From Clostridiales bacterium (GTDB lineage Bacteria; Bacillota; Clostridia; Christensenellales; Borkfalkiaceae): a DNA stretch of 36,362 nt. Below the pieces are notes generated by a model. The model searched no databases and was not told where the DNA came from. It was given only the letters and a program-made list of their open reading frames with translations. Positions 22,699-32,050 of this stretch are shown one piece after another. The stretch covers positions 1 through 36,362 of the forward strand of contig SVHP01000012.1 of NCBI GenBank assembly GCA_015055735.1, written 5' to 3'. Position numbers and translations under genes: made by a program. Within the stretch, counting starts at the first letter, position 1; each line of letters begins with the position of its first letter.

Positions 22699-23499
22699 CT
22701 ATTCACCGTCTTTTTTATCGATATTAGAAAGGAACGCCTTAAGTAGATCGGACTTAGGGTTATCGAAAATTTCAGAAGGAGTTCCCATTTCTTCAATCTT
22801 TCCGTTAGCCATAAACACTATTTTATCCGAAACTTTTTTAGCAAAACCCATTTCGTGAGTGACTATAATCATAGTTCTATCTTGACCTTTAAGCGACTTT
22901 ATAACCTTTAGTACTTCGCCGGTAAGTTCTGGGTCAAGTGCGCTCGTTGGCTCGTCAAAGCATAGTATCTTAGGTTTTAAGGCTAAAGCCCTAGCAATAG
23001 CCACACGCTGACATTGTCCACCCGAGAGTTCGCAAGGGTAAGCGTTTTTCTTGTCAGTAAGCCCTATGGTCTCTAAAAGGGCATAAGCCTCTTTGTCAAT
23101 CCTTTCTTTTTCAGCGTGATAAAGGTCCTTTTGCTTTTTAGGGTGAACCTTGCTTTTAAGAAGAAGGGTTGGCGCAAGAGTGATATTATCAAAAACGTTA
23201 TATTGAGGGAAAAGGTTAAAAGATTGAAATACCATACCGAAGTTCAAGCGTTTATTTCTTAAAACGTCGTCGCTATCGAAAATGGTAGTTCTATCGATTA
23301 AGCAATCGTCTTCAATATACATTTCACCGTCGTCGGTAGTTTCTAAAAAATTGATACAGCGAAGTAAGGTAGTTTTACCACTACCAGAAGAGCCGATAAT
23401 AGAAACCACTTCGCCCTTTTCAATATCTAAATCAATTCCTTTTAAAACTTTTAAGCCATCAAACGATTTGCAAAAGTTTTTAATTTGTAAATAAGCCAT
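22699..23499 (-). CDS. Polar amino acid ABC transporter, ATP-binding protein
   Basis: 266 residues. Walker A IGSSGSGKTTLLR (about 36-48), Q-loop MVFQSFNLFPQYNVFDN, signature LSGGQCQRVAIARAL and Walker B ILCFDEPTSALDPE, then the H-loop VTHEMGFA. It belongs to the GlnQ/ArtP branch that powers uptake of polar amino acids. A short insertion (LLKSKVHPKKQKDLYHAEKE, about 120-140) is longer than usual. Operon order is binding protein, permease, ATPase, YerC. Confidence 0.93.
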   Translation of the reverse strand: MAYLQIKNFCKSFDGLKVLKGIDLDIEKGEVVSIIGSSGSGKTTLLRCINFLETTDDGEMYIEDDCLIDRTTIFDSDDVLRNKRLNFGMVFQSFNLFPQYNVFDNITLAPTLLLKSKVHPKKQKDLYHAEKERIDKEAYALLETIGLTDKKNAYPCELSGGQCQRVAIARALALKPKILCFDEPTSALDPELTGEVLKVIKSLKGQDRTMIIVTHEMGFAKKVSDKIVFMANGKIEEMGTPSEIFDNPKSDLLKAFLSNIDKKDGE

Positions 23500-23501
23500 T
23501 T

Positions 23502-24191
23502 TTACGTCCTAAAATATGATAATTTCTTTTCTAACTTATTAAAAATAATGGTCAAAATGCCAACGAAAACCAAATAGAAAGCGCCAGCGTAGAAGAAAGG
23601 CCAAATTAAGCCTATATTCATAAACGAACGAGCTTCGTAAATAATTTCGTAAACCGAAAGGGTATTTGCGAGCGAGGTATCTTTAATAAGCGTAATAATT
23701 TCGTTGCTCATAGGTGGCAAAATTCTTTTAATAACTTGTAAAAGAATAATCTTAAAGAAAATTTGTTTTTTAGTCATTCCCAAAACTTGCCCTGCTTCAA
23801 ACTGACCTTTAGTAATACTTTGGATACCGCCACGATAAATTTCCGAAAAATAAGCGGCGTAGTTTATCGCAAAAGCAACAAGAGCAGCGATAAATCTAGT
23901 GTCAAAGGTAGAGTCAAACCACCTCCAGCCCGTATTAACGCTAGGCCACCTAAATAATCCTAAAAGACCTGGACCGTAGAAAATTACGAATAGTTGTAGC
24001 ATTAAAGGAGTGCCACGAAGTATCCAAACGATAATCTTAAAAAATATGCGCAAAGGGGCAATCTTACTCATCGTGCAAAATGAAATAAGAAGCCCCAAAG
24101 GTAACGCTAATATTAAAGTCAGTGCGAACAGAATAAACGATACTAGAAATCCGTTTGCAAGATTGGAAGTAACTTCTAAAAATACTTCCAT
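23502..24191 (-). CDS. Polar amino acid ABC transporter, permease
   Basis: 229 residues with five to six transmembrane helices. The HisM/GlnP-type features are LRGTPLMLQLFVIFYGPGLL near 60-80 and the EAA loop EIYRGGIQSITKGQFEAGQVLGMTKKQIFFKIILLQVIKRILPP (about 117-160). It forms the membrane channel with the adjacent ATPase. Two bases separate its stop from the ATPase start. Confidence 0.93.
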   Translation of the reverse strand: MEVFLEVTSNLANGFLVSFILFALTLILALPLGLLISFCTMSKIAPLRIFFKIIVWILRGTPLMLQLFVIFYGPGLLGLFRWPSVNTGWRWFDSTFDTRFIAALVAFAINYAAYFSEIYRGGIQSITKGQFEAGQVLGMTKKQIFFKIILLQVIKRILPPMSNEIITLIKDTSLANTLSVYEIIYEARSFMNIGLIWPFFYAGAFYLVFVGILTIIFNKLEKKLSYFRT

Positions 24192-24207
24192 TTTTAACCG
24201 TCCTTAA

Positions 24208-25023
24208 TTATTTTGTCAACGCTTCAGTGTTGATACCAACAGTGTAAGTATTTGCTAAAGCAGTGATTGTTCCGTTTTCAAATTGAGCGTATAAGAAATC
24301 GTCTAATTTTTCTTTTAAGTTAGAACCTTTTCTTAAACCAACGGCAAAGATTTCGTCGCCGTAAGAAACGCCTTCAACTATCTTAAGGGTATCAAATTCA
24401 CCCTTACCAACTAAAGATTGAGCCATAGTTAAGTCGATAATAGCAACTTGAGAGTTACCTGATTTAACTTCGATAAGTGCTTGTTTTTGGTTGCCAGGAG
24501 CGCTAACGTTTGTAAAACCTTCGGCAACGGTCACTTTTTGACCAGCTGAACCGTTTTCAACGGCTACCGTAGCAGTTTTAATTTGGTCTTTAGTAGTGAT
24601 TGTGCTATTTTTTAATACAACTGCAACTTGTGCGTTCTTAGCGTATGAAACTGAGAAATCAATTTGCTTTCCAAGTTCTTCGTCTGCAGTCATACCGTTC
24701 CAAATAAGGTCGATTTGTCTTGAGTTAATTTCTGCAACTTTATTGTTCCAGTCAACTATTTCGACAAATTCACAAGTAACACCTAATTCTTGTGCAAACT
24801 TTTCAGCAAGTTCAGCATCAAAACCAATCCACTTACCGTTGCTGTCTTTATAATCCATTGGTGCATAGTCGGTAATACCTACTATAATCTTTCCTGCGTC
24901 TTTAACAGCTTTAAGGTCGCCAGTAAGTCCGTCTTCGTTAGAAGTGTTGTTACATGCAGTTAAACCCATAACTGCGCCTAGTGTTAACAATAAAGTTAAC
25001 GCAAATGCTAATACTTTTTTCAT
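24208..25023 (-). CDS. Polar amino acid ABC transporter, substrate-binding lipoprotein
   Basis: 271 residues from ATG 25023. Lipoprotein signal MKKVLAFALTLLLTLGAVMG, then LTAC with the lipidated cysteine near residue 24. The mature part is an SBP family-3 fold: IIVGITDYAPMDYKDSNGKW, GFDAELAEKFAQELGV, RQIDLIWNGMTADEELGKQIDFS. A start at 25062 would add 13 residues ahead of the signal and move it off the ribosome site, so I use 25023 (AGGAG present). The ligand is unknown; TYAPMDY and WNGMT fit glutamine, glutamate or basic amino acids. Confidence 0.92.
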   Translation of the reverse strand: MKKVLAFALTLLLTLGAVMGLTACNNTSNEDGLTGDLKAVKDAGKIIVGITDYAPMDYKDSNGKWIGFDAELAEKFAQELGVTCEFVEIVDWNNKVAEINSRQIDLIWNGMTADEELGKQIDFSVSYAKNAQVAVVLKNSTITTKDQIKTATVAVENGSAGQKVTVAEGFTNVSAPGNQKQALIEVKSGNSQVAIIDLTMAQSLVGKGEFDTLKIVEGVSYGDEIFAVGLRKGSNLKEKLDDFLYAQFENGTITALANTYTVGINTEALTK

Positions 25024-25069
25024 AAAAGTTTCTCCTATAAAATATTTTTTTCTTTTTATCACTTTAACA

Positions 25070-25114
25070 CTTTATCGTGCTAAAGCAATAGTATTATACT
25101 TTATTACGCTAAAG
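25070..25114. promoter_or_regulatory. Twin CTTTA-N6-TAAAG operators
   Basis: Two 16-bp palindromes: CTTTATTACGCTAAAG at 25099-25114, between the -35 and -10 boxes, and CTTTATCGTGCTAAAG at 25070-25085, over the expected start of transcription. Centres are 29 bp apart. Extra half sites flank both: CTTTA at about 25062 and TAAAG at 25118-25122. The placement is classic for repression; the TrpR-like YerC product of the same operon is the likely ligand. Confidence 0.65.
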
Positions 25115-25121
25115 AAGTAAA
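25093..25121 (-). promoter_or_regulatory. Promoter of the amino acid transporter operon
   Basis: On the minus strand TTTACT (plus 25116-25121), 17-bp spacer, TATAAT (plus 25093-25098), giving a leader of about 63 bases. The spacer is filled by operator 1. Confidence 0.7.
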
Positions 25122-25200
25122 GTGTTTTTCACTACTTTTTAAAAGTTTTTTAAATTTTTTCAAAAAGTTTAGAAAATACGCTTAAAAGAAGCAAAAAGAA

Positions 25201-25236
25201 AAGGATTCCATTTATAAAAATGAAATCCTTATTTTA
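25201..25236 (-). terminator. Terminator of the anchored propeller-like gene
   Basis: AAGGATTCCATTT and AATGAAATCCTT pair with one wobble. On the minus strand TTTTCTTTTTGC follows. Confidence 0.65.
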
Positions 25237-25256
25237 TTGTATATTGTATATAATGA

Positions 25257-26300
25257 TTATAGTCCGTATTTTGTTAAATCGGTAGCGTAGCACCTCTTTC
25301 CGTCGGTAAACTTACCGAAAATATATTTGTTGCACGCCGATTCGTTCATGATATAAAGTTTTTTGTTTAGGATAACCATTTCTTCGCTCATAGGTGGGGC
25401 TTTTATAGAATTGATTAAAGAAGTGCTATCAAGGTAATATAAATCAACGTCTTTATAATCTAAGATATCAATCGTACCTTTTGAACATCTATTTACGTCG
25501 TAAACGAAAATTTCAGAAAAAGCAAGACCGTAAGAAGTAGATAGATAAATATTATTGCCCGAAAGGGTAAAGCCTTGCACTTGTTCACGGAGAGAGTATA
25601 CTCTAACTGGTGCTTTATCAATACCGAAAGTCGATTTGTTGTAATATTTACTCAAAGAAAATTGAACTGCAAGCGCAGTATTTTTGTCGCCTACTGGGGT
25701 AGTCAACTTATGGCTATCGGCAGTATCGTAGTTTTTTTCTCTATAAAATTCGGCAATATAAAGTTTTGCACTACTACCTTCACCACTTACCGATACGCAA
25801 GACGGTTTAACGTTTCCCGTCGAGAAAGAGCCGATAGAAATAAGTTTATCTCCGTCGTTAGCCTCCTTTAACTTAGTGAAGTCGAATACGTATAAACACA
25901 TATCGCTTCCGTCGGCAACGTAAATATACTTATCGAATACGGCAACGCCACCACAATGTCCTGTATAAGGGGTATCTTCGTCTTTATAAAGTTTAACCGA
26001 CTTTAAGGTTTTACTCGAATCTTGTTTTACAACGTAGATAGGGGAAGCCGATTTATCGGTCATGTATCCACTAGTTAAAAACCAGTCTTCAGTCTTAGCG
26101 TAGCAAAAGCCTTGTGGAACGAAAGAAGTAGAAAGCCCTGGAATTTCAAAAGTTCTTTCCGAGTTATCGTAATATTCTTTAACCGAAAGTTTAAAGTATC
26201 CTACAAAGCCACCAAAAATGATTGAAAGCCCCAAAAGGATTGATAGGAAAATGATAGTTAGTTTTACCCAAATAGGTTTTTTAGCGTTAGAATTTTTCAT
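25257..26300 (-). CDS. Membrane-anchored extracytoplasmic beta-propeller-like protein
   Basis: 347 residues from ATG 26300. A basic N-terminus and one transmembrane helix (LTIIFLSILLGLSIIFGGFVGYF, about 14-36, without a lipobox) anchor an outside domain. That domain repeats strand-turn units such as GGVAVFDKYIYVADGSDMCLYVFDF, QVQGFTLSGNNIYLSTSYG and PMSEEMVILNKKLYIMNES, as in propeller folds. No catalytic motif is recognised and the role is unknown. An upstream start at 26342 would add 14 residues without a ribosome site. Monocistronic. Confidence 0.6.
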   Translation of the reverse strand: MKNSNAKKPIWVKLTIIFLSILLGLSIIFGGFVGYFKLSVKEYYDNSERTFEIPGLSTSFVPQGFCYAKTEDWFLTSGYMTDKSASPIYVVKQDSSKTLKSVKLYKDEDTPYTGHCGGVAVFDKYIYVADGSDMCLYVFDFTKLKEANDGDKLISIGSFSTGNVKPSCVSVSGEGSSAKLYIAEFYREKNYDTADSHKLTTPVGDKNTALAVQFSLSKYYNKSTFGIDKAPVRVYSLREQVQGFTLSGNNIYLSTSYGLAFSEIFVYDVNRCSKGTIDILDYKDVDLYYLDSTSLINSIKAPPMSEEMVILNKKLYIMNESACNKYIFGKFTDGKRCYATDLTKYGL

Positions 26301-26460
26301 AGTGCTTATATTATATAATGTTTTTAAAAAGATAGCAAGCAAAATCTTATAGTAGATATTTGAGTTATACCAAAAAAGGCGTTTGATAATTTGTTTAGAT
26401 AATTTTTTATTGTCATAAAGGTATTGACAAATGAAAAAGATATGTTATTATGCAAACAAA

Positions 26461-26488
26461 AAGGCTTTCCGTGTGGAAAGCCTTTTAT
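26461..26488 (-). terminator. Terminator of nifJ
   Basis: AAGGCTTTCC, loop GTGT, GGAAAGCCTT (26461-26484), a 10-bp perfect stem about 20 bases past the stop. The minus-strand side runs into TTTTTGTTTGC. Confidence 0.85.
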
Positions 26489-26507
26489 GGTTATTTTTTA
26501 TTAACTA

Positions 26508-29500
26508 TTAGTCTTTTTTGGCTAAGTTCTTATAAGTGTCAAGTCTAACTTTGCTGTCTTGTTCGGTCTTTTCAAACAATTTTTCAGCTAGTTCTGGACG
26601 AGCTTTCATAAGTGAAGCGTATCTAGTTTCGCCAAGCAAGAAAGATTTATAGTCGGTAGTTGGGTCTTTGCTATCCAAAGTGAAAGGATTTTTACCTTCG
26701 TCGATAGCCGTTGGGTTATATCTATATAATTGCCAATAACCACAGTCAACTGCTTTCTTTTCTTCTTCTTGAGATTTCATCATGTTAATACCGTGGTTGA
26801 TACATGGTGCATAACAAATGATGAGTGATGGTCCGTCGTACTTTTCAGCTTCAACTAAAGCGTTCATAAGTTGTTGTTTATTAGAACCCATAGCGCATTG
26901 AGCAACGTAAACGTAACCGTAGCTCATAGCCATCATACCAAGGTCTTTTTTCTTAACTCTCTTACCAGCGGCAGCGAACTTCGCAACAGAGCCGGTAGGG
27001 GTTGACTTACTTGCTTGACCACCCGTGTTAGAGTAAACTTCGGTATCGAGAACTAAAACGTTAACGTTTTCGCCACTTGCTAGAACGTGGTCTAATCCAC
27101 CGTAGCCAATGTCGTAAGCCCAGCCGTCGCCACCGAAAATCCAAATTGAAGGTTTAACCAAGCAATCGAGATTGCCCTTAATATAATCAAGTCCGTCAGC
27201 CGTTTCGTTTGCGATAGCGTCCTTAACTAATTCAGCTGCAACCTTTGACTTTTCAGCGTCTTCCTTATCTTCAAGCCAAGTTAAGAAAGCAGCGTTGGTC
27301 TTTTCGTTAACCTTATCTAAAGTAGCACGCATATCTTCTTCGATCTTAGCACGACGAGCGCTCATAGCAAGGTTCATACCGTAACCGAATTCAGCGTTAT
27401 CTTCAAATAATGAGTTAGCCCAAGCAGGACCTTTACCAAGTTTATTAGTCGTGTATGGACAAGTTGGGGCAGAGCCACCGTAAATTGACGAACAGCCCGT
27501 TGCGTTAGCAACTATCATTCTATCCCCGAATAATTGTGTAACGAGTTTAACGTAAGGCGTTTCACCACAGCCTGCGCACGCGCCCGAGAATTCAAATAAT
27601 GGTTTATTGAATTGGCTACCCTTAACGGTAGTAGGTTTACAACCTGGGCAAGCGCTTACGTTTACTTCTTCAAGCGTTTGGCTATATTCGTAGTTTACCT
27701 TTTCGCTTTCAACGATAGAGCCGAGTGGAACCATAGTTAAAGCCTTTTCTTTAGCAGGACAAATGTCAGCGCAAACGCCACAGCCCATACAGTCGAGTGG
27801 AGAAACTTGCATTCTATATTCGTAGCCCTTGTTTCCGATCATAGGTTTGGTTACGAAAGAAATAGGTTTGTTTTCGCCTTCCTTAACAACTGCAGGTCTA
27901 ATACAAGCGTGTGGACAAACGAACGAACATTGGTTACATTGGATACACTTTGTTTCGTCCCACTTTGGAACTAGAACGGCAACCCCACGTTTTTCGTACT
28001 TAGTAGTACCTGTTGGAACAGAGCCGTCAGCATTGAACGCTGAAGATGGGAGTTTGTCGCCTTCTAGAGTTAAGATAGGGTGAACGATATCCTTAAAGTA
28101 TTTATTGTCGGCAACGTCAGCCATTGGAGCGCCTGAAGTGGTGGTTTTCCAAGATTCAGGAACTTCTATCTTAACGAGATTTGCTTGGGCAGAGTCGATT
28201 GCATTGTAGTTCATTTGAACGACAGCGTCGCCCTTCTTAGCAAATGATTTATAAGCCATTTTCTTCATGTAATCAACGGCTTCAGCGTAAGGGATAATGT
28301 TAGCAACTTTGAAGAACGCCGATTGTAAAATGGTGTTGGTTCTTCCACGTAAGCCGAGTTCTGCTGCAATCTTAATAGCGTCGATAACGTAAAGATTGAT
28401 ATTCTTGTTTGCGATATCGTTTTTAACGGTTGCAGGTAAAACCTTTTCAAGATCTTCTACCGTTAAAGCCGAAGTATTGAATAAGAAAGTACCACCTTCT
28501 TTAATGTCGCCCGTCATGTTATAACGAGTGATATACGATGGGTTTGAACATTGAACGAAGTCAGCAGCGTCGATTAGGTATGCAGATTGGATAGGCGTGT
28601 CGCCAAATCTTAAGTGAGATACCGTGATACCACCCGACTTTTTAGAGTCGTAGAAGAAATAACCTTGAACGTATTTATCGGTGTGGTCGCCTATAATCTT
28701 AATAGAGTTCTTGTTTGCGCCAACCGTACCGTCAGAGCCAAGTCCCCAGAACTTACAAGAGATTGTGCCTTGTGGAGCAGCGTCGTACTTTTCGCTAAAG
28801 TCTAGAGAAGTGTTGGTTAAATCGTCGTAGATACCAACGGTGAAGTGGTTCTTTGGATTGTCGAGTTCAAGATTTTTATAAACTGAATAAATCATTGAAG
28901 GATTAAATTCTTTGCTACCTAGACCGTATCTACCACCAACGACTTTGATGTCGGTCATGCCCTTTTCAAGAAGAGCCGAGCAAACGTCTAGATATAAAGG
29001 TTCACCGAGTGAGCCTGCTTCCTTAGTTCTATCTAGAACTGCAAGTTTTTTAACCGTCTTTGGAAGAGCGTCAACGAAACTGTCGATAGCAAACGGACGA
29101 TATAATCTAACCTTTAATAGACCAACCTTATGACCGTTAGCGTTCATCTTATTGATAGTTTCTTCAACAGCGTCAGCGCCACTACCCATTAAAACTACTA
29201 CGTTTTCAGCGTCAGGTGCGCCCACGTAGTCGAATAAGTGATAATTTCTACCAGTAAGTTTATTAACCTTATCCATCATTTCTTGAACGATAGCAGGTGT
29301 TGCTAAATAGTACTTATTAGCAGTTTCTCTGTTTTGGAAGTAGATATCCGAGTTTTGAGCAGTACCCTTTTGAACAGGGTGTTCAGGGTTTAACGCCCTT
29401 GCTCTAAAGTCTTCGATATCTTTCATATCAACTAATTCTTTCATTTCGTCGTAGTCGATAACGTCGATTTTTGAAACTTCGTGACTAGTTCTAAATCCGT

Positions 29501-30008
29501 CGAAGAAATGTAAGAAAGGAACTTTTGCCTTTAAGGTTGATAAATGTGAAACGAGGGCTAAGTCCATAACTTCTTGAACTGAGTTAGAAGCGATCATAGC
29601 AAAGCCCGTTTGACGGCAAGCCATAACGTCAGCATGGTCGCCGAAAATGTTAAGTGAATGTGCAGCGAGCGCTCTTGCGCTAACGTGGAAAACGGTAGGC
29701 AACAATTCGCCTGCGATTTTGTACATGTTAGGAATCATCAAGAGTAAGCCTTGGCTTGCAGTGTAAGTGGTGGTTAAAGCACCTGCTGTTAGCGAGCCGT
29801 GAACAGCGCCTGCTGCGCCTGCTTCAGATTGCATTTCAGCAAGGCGTAATTTTTGTCCGAACATGTTTTCTCTGCCGGTTGCTGACCATTCGTCGGCAAC
29901 TTCTGCCATAGGGGACGATGGGGTTATTGGGTAAATAGCCGCAACTTCCGAAAAGGCATAGGCAACGTGGCTGGCAGCGGTGTTGCCGTCAATAGTTAAT
30001 TTTTTCAT
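26508..30008 (-). CDS. nifJ: Pyruvate:ferredoxin (flavodoxin) oxidoreductase
   Basis: 1166 residues from ATG 30008, the full single-chain enzyme. Domain I starts with AASHVAYAFSEVAAIYPITP. A two-cluster ferredoxin insert (CIQCNQCSFVCPHACIRP and CMGCGVCADICP, about 685-760) is followed by the GACAGCGETPYVKL cluster cysteines and the thiamine-diphosphate domain (GDGWAYDIGYGGLDH...LDTEVYSNTGGQ). It converts pyruvate and CoA to acetyl-CoA, CO2 and reduced ferredoxin, the central fermentation step of strict anaerobes. The ATG has a GGAGG site; a further upstream start would add 24 hydrophobic residues and is rejected. Confidence 0.98.
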   Translation of the reverse strand: MKKLTIDGNTAASHVAYAFSEVAAIYPITPSSPMAEVADEWSATGRENMFGQKLRLAEMQSEAGAAGAVHGSLTAGALTTTYTASQGLLLMIPNMYKIAGELLPTVFHVSARALAAHSLNIFGDHADVMACRQTGFAMIASNSVQEVMDLALVSHLSTLKAKVPFLHFFDGFRTSHEVSKIDVIDYDEMKELVDMKDIEDFRARALNPEHPVQKGTAQNSDIYFQNRETANKYYLATPAIVQEMMDKVNKLTGRNYHLFDYVGAPDAENVVVLMGSGADAVEETINKMNANGHKVGLLKVRLYRPFAIDSFVDALPKTVKKLAVLDRTKEAGSLGEPLYLDVCSALLEKGMTDIKVVGGRYGLGSKEFNPSMIYSVYKNLELDNPKNHFTVGIYDDLTNTSLDFSEKYDAAPQGTISCKFWGLGSDGTVGANKNSIKIIGDHTDKYVQGYFFYDSKKSGGITVSHLRFGDTPIQSAYLIDAADFVQCSNPSYITRYNMTGDIKEGGTFLFNTSALTVEDLEKVLPATVKNDIANKNINLYVIDAIKIAAELGLRGRTNTILQSAFFKVANIIPYAEAVDYMKKMAYKSFAKKGDAVVQMNYNAIDSAQANLVKIEVPESWKTTTSGAPMADVADNKYFKDIVHPILTLEGDKLPSSAFNADGSVPTGTTKYEKRGVAVLVPKWDETKCIQCNQCSFVCPHACIRPAVVKEGENKPISFVTKPMIGNKGYEYRMQVSPLDCMGCGVCADICPAKEKALTMVPLGSIVESEKVNYEYSQTLEEVNVSACPGCKPTTVKGSQFNKPLFEFSGACAGCGETPYVKLVTQLFGDRMIVANATGCSSIYGGSAPTCPYTTNKLGKGPAWANSLFEDNAEFGYGMNLAMSARRAKIEEDMRATLDKVNEKTNAAFLTWLEDKEDAEKSKVAAELVKDAIANETADGLDYIKGNLDCLVKPSIWIFGGDGWAYDIGYGGLDHVLASGENVNVLVLDTEVYSNTGGQASKSTPTGSVAKFAAAGKRVKKKDLGMMAMSYGYVYVAQCAMGSNKQQLMNALVEAEKYDGPSLIICYAPCINHGINMMKSQEEEKKAVDCGYWQLYRYNPTAIDEGKNPFTLDSKDPTTDYKSFLLGETRYASLMKARPELAEKLFEKTEQDSKVRLDTYKNLAKKD

Positions 30009-30069
30009 AACTAATCCTCCAATGAAAAAAATTTTAATGTATTTGTCGTTAAAGTTTTTTAACATTTCT

Positions 30070-30098
30070 ATTATAACCACATTAAATCAAATAGTCAA
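30070..30098 (-). promoter_or_regulatory. Promoter of nifJ
   Basis: On the minus strand TTGACT (plus 30093-30098), 17-bp spacer, TATAAT (plus 30070-30075). Confidence 0.8.
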
Positions 30099-30179
30099 CG
30101 CAAAACCAAAAATTTTTACATTTATTACTAAATATTTTTTATATTTATACTTAATTATAAACATTTTACATCTTTATAT

Positions 30180-30211
30180 TTAATCGTGGGCGTTTTTAAT
30201 CGTAGGCGTTT
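30180..30211. repeat. Tandem 16-bp repeat upstream of the ECF operon
   Basis: TTAATCGTGGGCGTTT (30180-30195) is followed directly by TTAATCGTAGGCGTTT (30196-30211), one mismatch. It lies in the 369-bp divergent region between nifJ and ecfA1 that otherwise holds only the two promoters. It could be a regulator site; no protein is indicated. Confidence 0.45.
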
Positions 30212-30305
30212 TTCTCATTAGGCAACTAAAGTAAGCACAAATTAGCGATTTTTATTATTTAGCGAGTAATTGTAAACTTATTTAAGGTTAATTTACGATA
30301 TTTGC

Positions 30306-30334
30306 TTGTAAAACGAGCGTTTGTTTGTTATAAT
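30306..30334 (+). promoter_or_regulatory. Promoter of the ecfA1-ecfA2-ecfT-truA operon
   Basis: TTGTAA (30306-30311), 17-bp spacer, TATAAT (30329-30334), 43 bases before the ATG. Confidence 0.7.
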
Positions 30335-30377
30335 AATCTTTAGCACTTAAAATTTTGTTAAAAAAAGAAGGGTATAA

Positions 30378-31202
30378 ATGTCTTTAATCAACCTAGAAAA
30401 CGTCAGTTTTTCGTACGACAAAAGAATAAACGCCGTGTCAAACGTAACCTTGTCGGTAGAGCAAGGTCAATACGTGGCTATCATCGGGCATAACGGTAGT
30501 GGAAAAAGCACGCTCGCTAAACTTTTTAACGGGCTAGTTTTACCCGACAGCGGTTCTCTTTTGGTTGACGGGCTTGACGTGCTCAATAAAAAACACCTTT
30601 TGGAAATTAGAAAAAGGGTGGGCGTAGTCTTTCAAAACCCCGACAATCAATTAGTTGCGTCAATCGTTGAGGACGACGTGGCGTTCGGCCCTGAAAATTT
30701 GGGCGTGAATAGAAATGAAATAGGCGAGAGAATAGACTTTGCTCTCTCTTCGGTCGGCATGCAAAATTTTCGCCACTCTTCCCCTACAAGGCTTTCGGGT
30801 GGGCAAAAACAAAGGATTGCTATCGCCGGCGTTTTGGCGTTAAAGCCAAAGATTTTAGTGCTTGACGAGTCTACTGCTATGCTAGACCCACAAGGTAGAA
30901 AGGACGTTTTGGACGTCGCCTTAAAATTAAACAAAGAACAAAAGGTAACCGTTATCAACATTACCCACTACATGGACGAAGTGGTGTCGGCTGATAAGGT
31001 TATAGTTATGAACAAGGGCAAAATCGCCATGAGTGGAACGCCTAAGGAAATTTTTAGACAAAAACAAAAGATTGAAGAATATAAGTTGGAATTGCCACTC
31101 CCTGCAATCATTGCCGATAAACTTATCGAGCAAGGCGTGGGCATAAAAGACGGCGTTTTAACCGAACGAGAACTTGCGGAGGAACTATGCAGATTGAAGT
31201 AA
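30378..31202 (+). CDS. ecfA1: ECF transporter ATP-binding subunit EcfA1
   Basis: 274 residues. Walker A IIGHNGSGKSTLAKL (about 35-49), Q-loop VVFQNPDNQLVASIVEDDVAFGPEN (the NPDNQ...DDVAFG stretch is typical of ECF ATPases), signature LSGGQKQRIAIAG, Walker B ILVLDESTAMLDPQG. Here the usual DEP/DEA reads DES, as in several EcfA1 proteins. The energy-coupling module imports vitamins or metals through separate S components. Its 3' end overlaps ecfA2 by 16 bases. Confidence 0.95.
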   Translation: MSLINLENVSFSYDKRINAVSNVTLSVEQGQYVAIIGHNGSGKSTLAKLFNGLVLPDSGSLLVDGLDVLNKKHLLEIRKRVGVVFQNPDNQLVASIVEDDVAFGPENLGVNRNEIGERIDFALSSVGMQNFRHSSPTRLSGGQKQRIAIAGVLALKPKILVLDESTAMLDPQGRKDVLDVALKLNKEQKVTVINITHYMDEVVSADKVIVMNKGKIAMSGTPKEIFRQKQKIEEYKLELPLPAIIADKLIEQGVGIKDGVLTERELAEELCRLK

Positions 31203-32050
31203 AAAATCTATCGTTTACGTATAGTAAAGACAGCAAGAACTTGTCCAATAAAGCGTTAGACGATATTAACTTAACCATAAACGAAGGAGATTTTTTCGGC
31301 ATAATCGGTCAAACGGGCAGTGGAAAAACTACCTTCGTTCAGCACTTAAACGGACTTATCCGTTTGCAAAAAAATAGTGGCGAAATAAAAATAGGCGACT
31401 TTGATTTAAGCGATAAAAAATGCGACTTTAAGGCGTTAAGGTCAAAGGTCGGCATGGTTTTTCAATACCCAGAACATCAACTTTTTGCAGAAACCGTGTT
31501 TGAGGACGTGGCGTTCGGCTTAAAGAACTTTCAGCCTAACCTTTGCGATATCGAGATTGCGCAAAGAGTGGAAGATGCGCTCTTTATGGTAGGGCTAGAC
31601 TTTAATAAAATCAAAGACAAATCGCCGTTTGAACTCTCAGGTGGGCAAAAGCGTAGGGTAGCGATTGCAGGCGTCATCGTCACTCGCCCCGAAGTTTTGG
31701 TCTTAGACGAGCCGGCAGCCGGACTTGACCCTATCGGTAAGCGTGATTTTATCGAACTTCTTCATAGACTTCATCGCACTTTTGTAAAAACTATAATAAT
31801 CGTTTCGCACGACATGAATTTGGTCAGCGAAAACTGTAATAGGGCAGGCATTTTCTCTAAAGGCAAACTTATCGAAGTGGGTACGCCTAAAGAAATCTTT
31901 GCAAACGTAGAGAAAATTAAGGCTTTAGGGCTAGATTTACCGACTACTGCAAAACTTATGCACGAGTTAAAATCTAAGGGCGTAAATATAGACTGCGATT
32001 TGACCGTTCAGGGCTTTATACACGCCATTACGGGCAGGGGGGCAAAATAA
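31187..32050 (+). CDS. ecfA2: ECF transporter ATP-binding subunit EcfA2
   Basis: 287 residues. Walker A IIGQTGSGKTTFVQH, MVFQYPEHQLFAETVFEDVAFG (the YPEHQLF motif marks EcfA2), signature LSGGQKRRVAIAG and Walker B VLVLDEPAAGLDP. Pairs with EcfA1 to drive EcfT. Start is inside the end of ecfA1; stop overlaps the ecfT ATG by one base (TAATG), so translation is coupled throughout. Confidence 0.96.
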   Translation: MQIEVKNLSFTYSKDSKNLSNKALDDINLTINEGDFFGIIGQTGSGKTTFVQHLNGLIRLQKNSGEIKIGDFDLSDKKCDFKALRSKVGMVFQYPEHQLFAETVFEDVAFGLKNFQPNLCDIEIAQRVEDALFMVGLDFNKIKDKSPFELSGGQKRRVAIAGVIVTRPEVLVLDEPAAGLDPIGKRDFIELLHRLHRTFVKTIIIVSHDMNLVSENCNRAGIFSKGKLIEVGTPKEIFANVEKIKALGLDLPTTAKLMHELKSKGVNIDCDLTVQGFIHAITGRGAK

